From NCBI GenBank assembly GCA_963775235.1, contig CAVZHY010000006.1, positions 496,001-560,000 of the forward strand: a DNA stretch of 64,000 bases, read 5' to 3'. The notes under the pieces were generated by a model that was given only the letters and a program-made list of their open reading frames with translations, did not search any database and was not told the DNA's origin. Both the position numbers and the translations under genes were made by a program. The DNA is from JBBDMC01 sp963775235. GTDB taxonomy: Bacteria > Pseudomonadota > Alphaproteobacteria > Rhizobiales > Kaistiaceae. Shown here piece after piece: positions 62,585 through 64,000 of the stretch (its first letter is position 1; every line of letters begins with the position of its first letter).

Positions 62585-64000
62585 TCACTGCCTGGCAAGG
62601 TGGGAGGCCGCCGCGTATCCGAAGACGAGGCCGCCGCCGAGATCCAATCCGGGTTGATACCCGATTCCGAAGTGGGTGTGCGCCGCGTTCTTGCCCACCG
62701 CGTAAAGCCCCTCGATCGGCTCGCCATCCCAGCGCGTGACGCGGGCATCGACATCCGTCAGGAGCCCAGCCGATGCGCTCGCGCTGACCGCCAGTTTGGC
62801 CACGTAGAACGGCGGGCTGTCGATTGGCGCGACGTTCGGGTTGCCCTTGGTGCCGCCACCCGCGACGACGCGCGACCAGGTCGACGTCCCACGGTCGAAC
62901 TCCGGGTCCTCGCCCTCGGCGGCCGCCGCGTTGTACGCCTCCAGCGTCCGGCGGAGCGCCTGACCGTCAAGCCCGGCGCGGGCAGCGACGGACTCCACGT
63001 CGTCCCCCCAGGTGACCCAGCCGGGCAGGGCCGCGCGGTCCTTCGATCCGAACAGGCCGTAGCGTTGAAAATACTGGTCGTCGAAGACCCAGAAACATTC
63101 GCGGTGCATGAACCGGTGGCTCTTGGCGTCGAACGACGTCAGCTTCGCGGCCACGTCCTGGAAGAATGATTTATCGGCGAAGCGTTTTCCCTCGCGGTTC
63201 ACCACGATGCTGTGTGGCCGGCAGAGGTCGGTATTGCCGGCGCTCATGAACGCGACTTCCTCTCCCTCGATGGGGAAGCCGAGCATGATCTGCATGTTCG
63301 GAACGATCCGCCGGACGATGCCACCGAGGCGCGCGCCAGCCACCAGCCCGTCACCGGTATGGTAGCGCGAAGCGCCGGAGCGCCATCCCGGCATCTCCTC
63401 CAGTTGGGCGACAAGGAACGGATTGGACTCGTATCCGCCGCACGCCAGCACGACGCCGGCATGCGCCTCGATGCGGGCCGAGGCGGCTCCCGAAACCTCG
63501 GCCCCCACCACCCGGCCGTCCTTTTCGATCAGGCGGTCGAGCGACGTGTTCAGCTCGATCCCGACGCCGCGCTTGAGCAACGCGTGGATCAGCGCGCCGA
63601 CAAGGCCGTAGCCGTAGCCGCAGGCGTCTCCTTCCCGGCGTCGTGCCGCGATAATGTCGCGGTCCCAGCTCGTTGGGTCGTTCCGCCCGCGGCGCAGGAG
63701 GTCGAGGTTGGTCAGCCCACGGGGGCGATTGTGCGTGTGCCTCGATTCGACGATCCGCGATTTCCACTCGCCCAGCTCGTCCATCGGAAACGCCTGCAGC
63801 TCTACGCTGCGGCCTCCGTTCCGCGAGCCGGGGGCCACCGGAAAGTAAAAATCCGGGTACGGGTCGAGAAGCTGAAAGCGGAACCCCAGAACGGCGGCGT
63901 AGGCGAGCGCCTCGGCGCTCCGCCCGACGTAGGCCTGCATCTTGGATTCCTCGTGCTTGCCGCCGCCGACAAAGCGGAGGTACTGCATCCCGGCATCGAT
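62585..64000 (-). CDS. FAD-dependent oxidoreductase (fumarate reductase / 3-ketosteroid dehydrogenase-like), C-terminal part
   Basis: The frame is open to the window end, so the N-terminal FAD motif (GxGxxG) lies outside; 471 residues are visible. GGKHEESKMQAYVGRSAEAL, VVLACGGYESNPFLVAQL, REGKRFADKSFFQDV, and a C-terminal TRWDGEPIEGLYAVGKNAAHTHFGIGYQPGLDLGGGLVFGYAAASH identify the FAD_binding_2 (succinate dehydrogenase/fumarate reductase flavoprotein-like) family. It ends six bases before the permease start. It may oxidise the imported compound; no substrate is assigned. Confidence 0.85.
   Translation of the reverse strand: MDAGMQYLRFVGGGKHEESKMQAYVGRSAEALAYAAVLGFRFQLLDPYPDFYFPVAPGSRNGGRSVELQAFPMDELGEWKSRIVESRHTHNRPRGLTNLDLLRRGRNDPTSWDRDIIAARRREGDACGYGYGLVGALIHALLKRGVGIELNTSLDRLIEKDGRVVGAEVSGAASARIEAHAGVVLACGGYESNPFLVAQLEEMPGWRSGASRYHTGDGLVAGARLGGIVRRIVPNMQIMLGFPIEGEEVAFMSAGNTDLCRPHSIVVNREGKRFADKSFFQDVAAKLTSFDAKSHRFMHRECFWVFDDQYFQRYGLFGSKDRAALPGWVTWGDDVESVAARAGLDGQALRRTLEAYNAAAAEGEDPEFDRGTSTWSRVVAGGGTKGNPNVAPIDSPPFYVAKLAVSASASAGLLTDVDARVTRWDGEPIEGLYAVGKNAAHTHFGIGYQPGLDLGGGLVFGYAAASHLARQ

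Noticed and set aside
61622..63169. 515-codon + strand frame near the window end
   Set aside because: Antisense of the permease and FAD gene; charged repetitive composition.
1..64000. tRNA, rRNA, CRISPR arrays, insertion sequences, attachment sites
   Set aside because: None could be recognised by reading both strands; no repeat-spacer pattern, transposase or integrase is present.

Overview
The window is GC-rich, densely coded DNA that looks like an alphaproteobacterium, most likely Hyphomicrobiales (Rhizobiales) or a close order. This is an inference from the mfd-sdhE-recG-DUF502-glmS-glmU block, a DUF1236 protein, a half-size sugar ABC ATPase and the soxBDAG order. I see no tRNA, rRNA, CRISPR array, transposase or phage gene.

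Layout. 1-12.6 kb holds housekeeping genes: the end of a DsbA/FrnE-like oxidoreductase, mfd, sdhE, recG, a DUF502 membrane protein, glmS, glmU, ccdA and moaA. 12.7-16.1 kb is a dTDP-L-rhamnose operon (rfbC-rfbB-rfbD-rfbA in transcription order). 16.2-28 kb is a D-xylose region: xylF-xylH-xylG, followed through a stop/start overlap by a di-haem peroxidase-like gene and a CRTAC1/FG-GAP gene, then an M24 peptidase homologue, xylA, xylB and a Gfo/Idh/MocA oxidoreductase. 28-34.8 kb has a 40-codon membrane ORF, the four sarcosine oxidase subunits (soxB, soxD, soxA, soxG) and a GlxA-type AraC regulator. 34.8-39.9 kb has an acyl-CoA ligase, a thiolase, and a TIM-barrel isomerase paired with a second Gfo/Idh/MocA oxidoreductase. 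40-42 kb is an unassigned three-gene membrane operon: a MotA/TolQ/ExbB-like channel subunit, an ExbD/MotB-like protein with a YfaP-like outer domain, and a two-pass membrane protein. 42.4-48.5 kb is treZ-malQ-treY (trehalose from alpha-glucan). 48.6-53.8 kb has a lytic transglycosylase with a SPOR domain, glutamate dehydrogenase, a DUF1236 protein and a KefB-type antiporter. 53.8-64 kb has two paralogous fused ABC permeases around a substrate-binding protein, a maleate-isomerase-family protein, a Bug-family protein, an M29/NicX-like enzyme and a peroxiredoxin, ending in a partial FAD enzyme.

Two things stand out. First, nine places that should be single genes or clean gene boundaries carry one-base frameshifts, 13 in all. 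Twelve are insertions and one is a deletion, and nearly all can be explained as a homopolymer one base too long. In every case the protein resumes with intact motifs in the next frame, so they look more like base-calling errors than decay. One of them creates an apparent 1039-residue fusion out of two genes that otherwise meet in an ATGA overlap. Second, the 40-42 kb operon is the best candidate for an undescribed system: it has the parts of an ion-driven MotAB/TolQR/ExbBD-type motor, but none of the usual partners.

Genes are packed in long co-directional runs with many 1-14 base overlaps, so translational coupling is probably common. Regulatory calls here are limited to strong hairpins, one promoter candidate and a short leader ORF.
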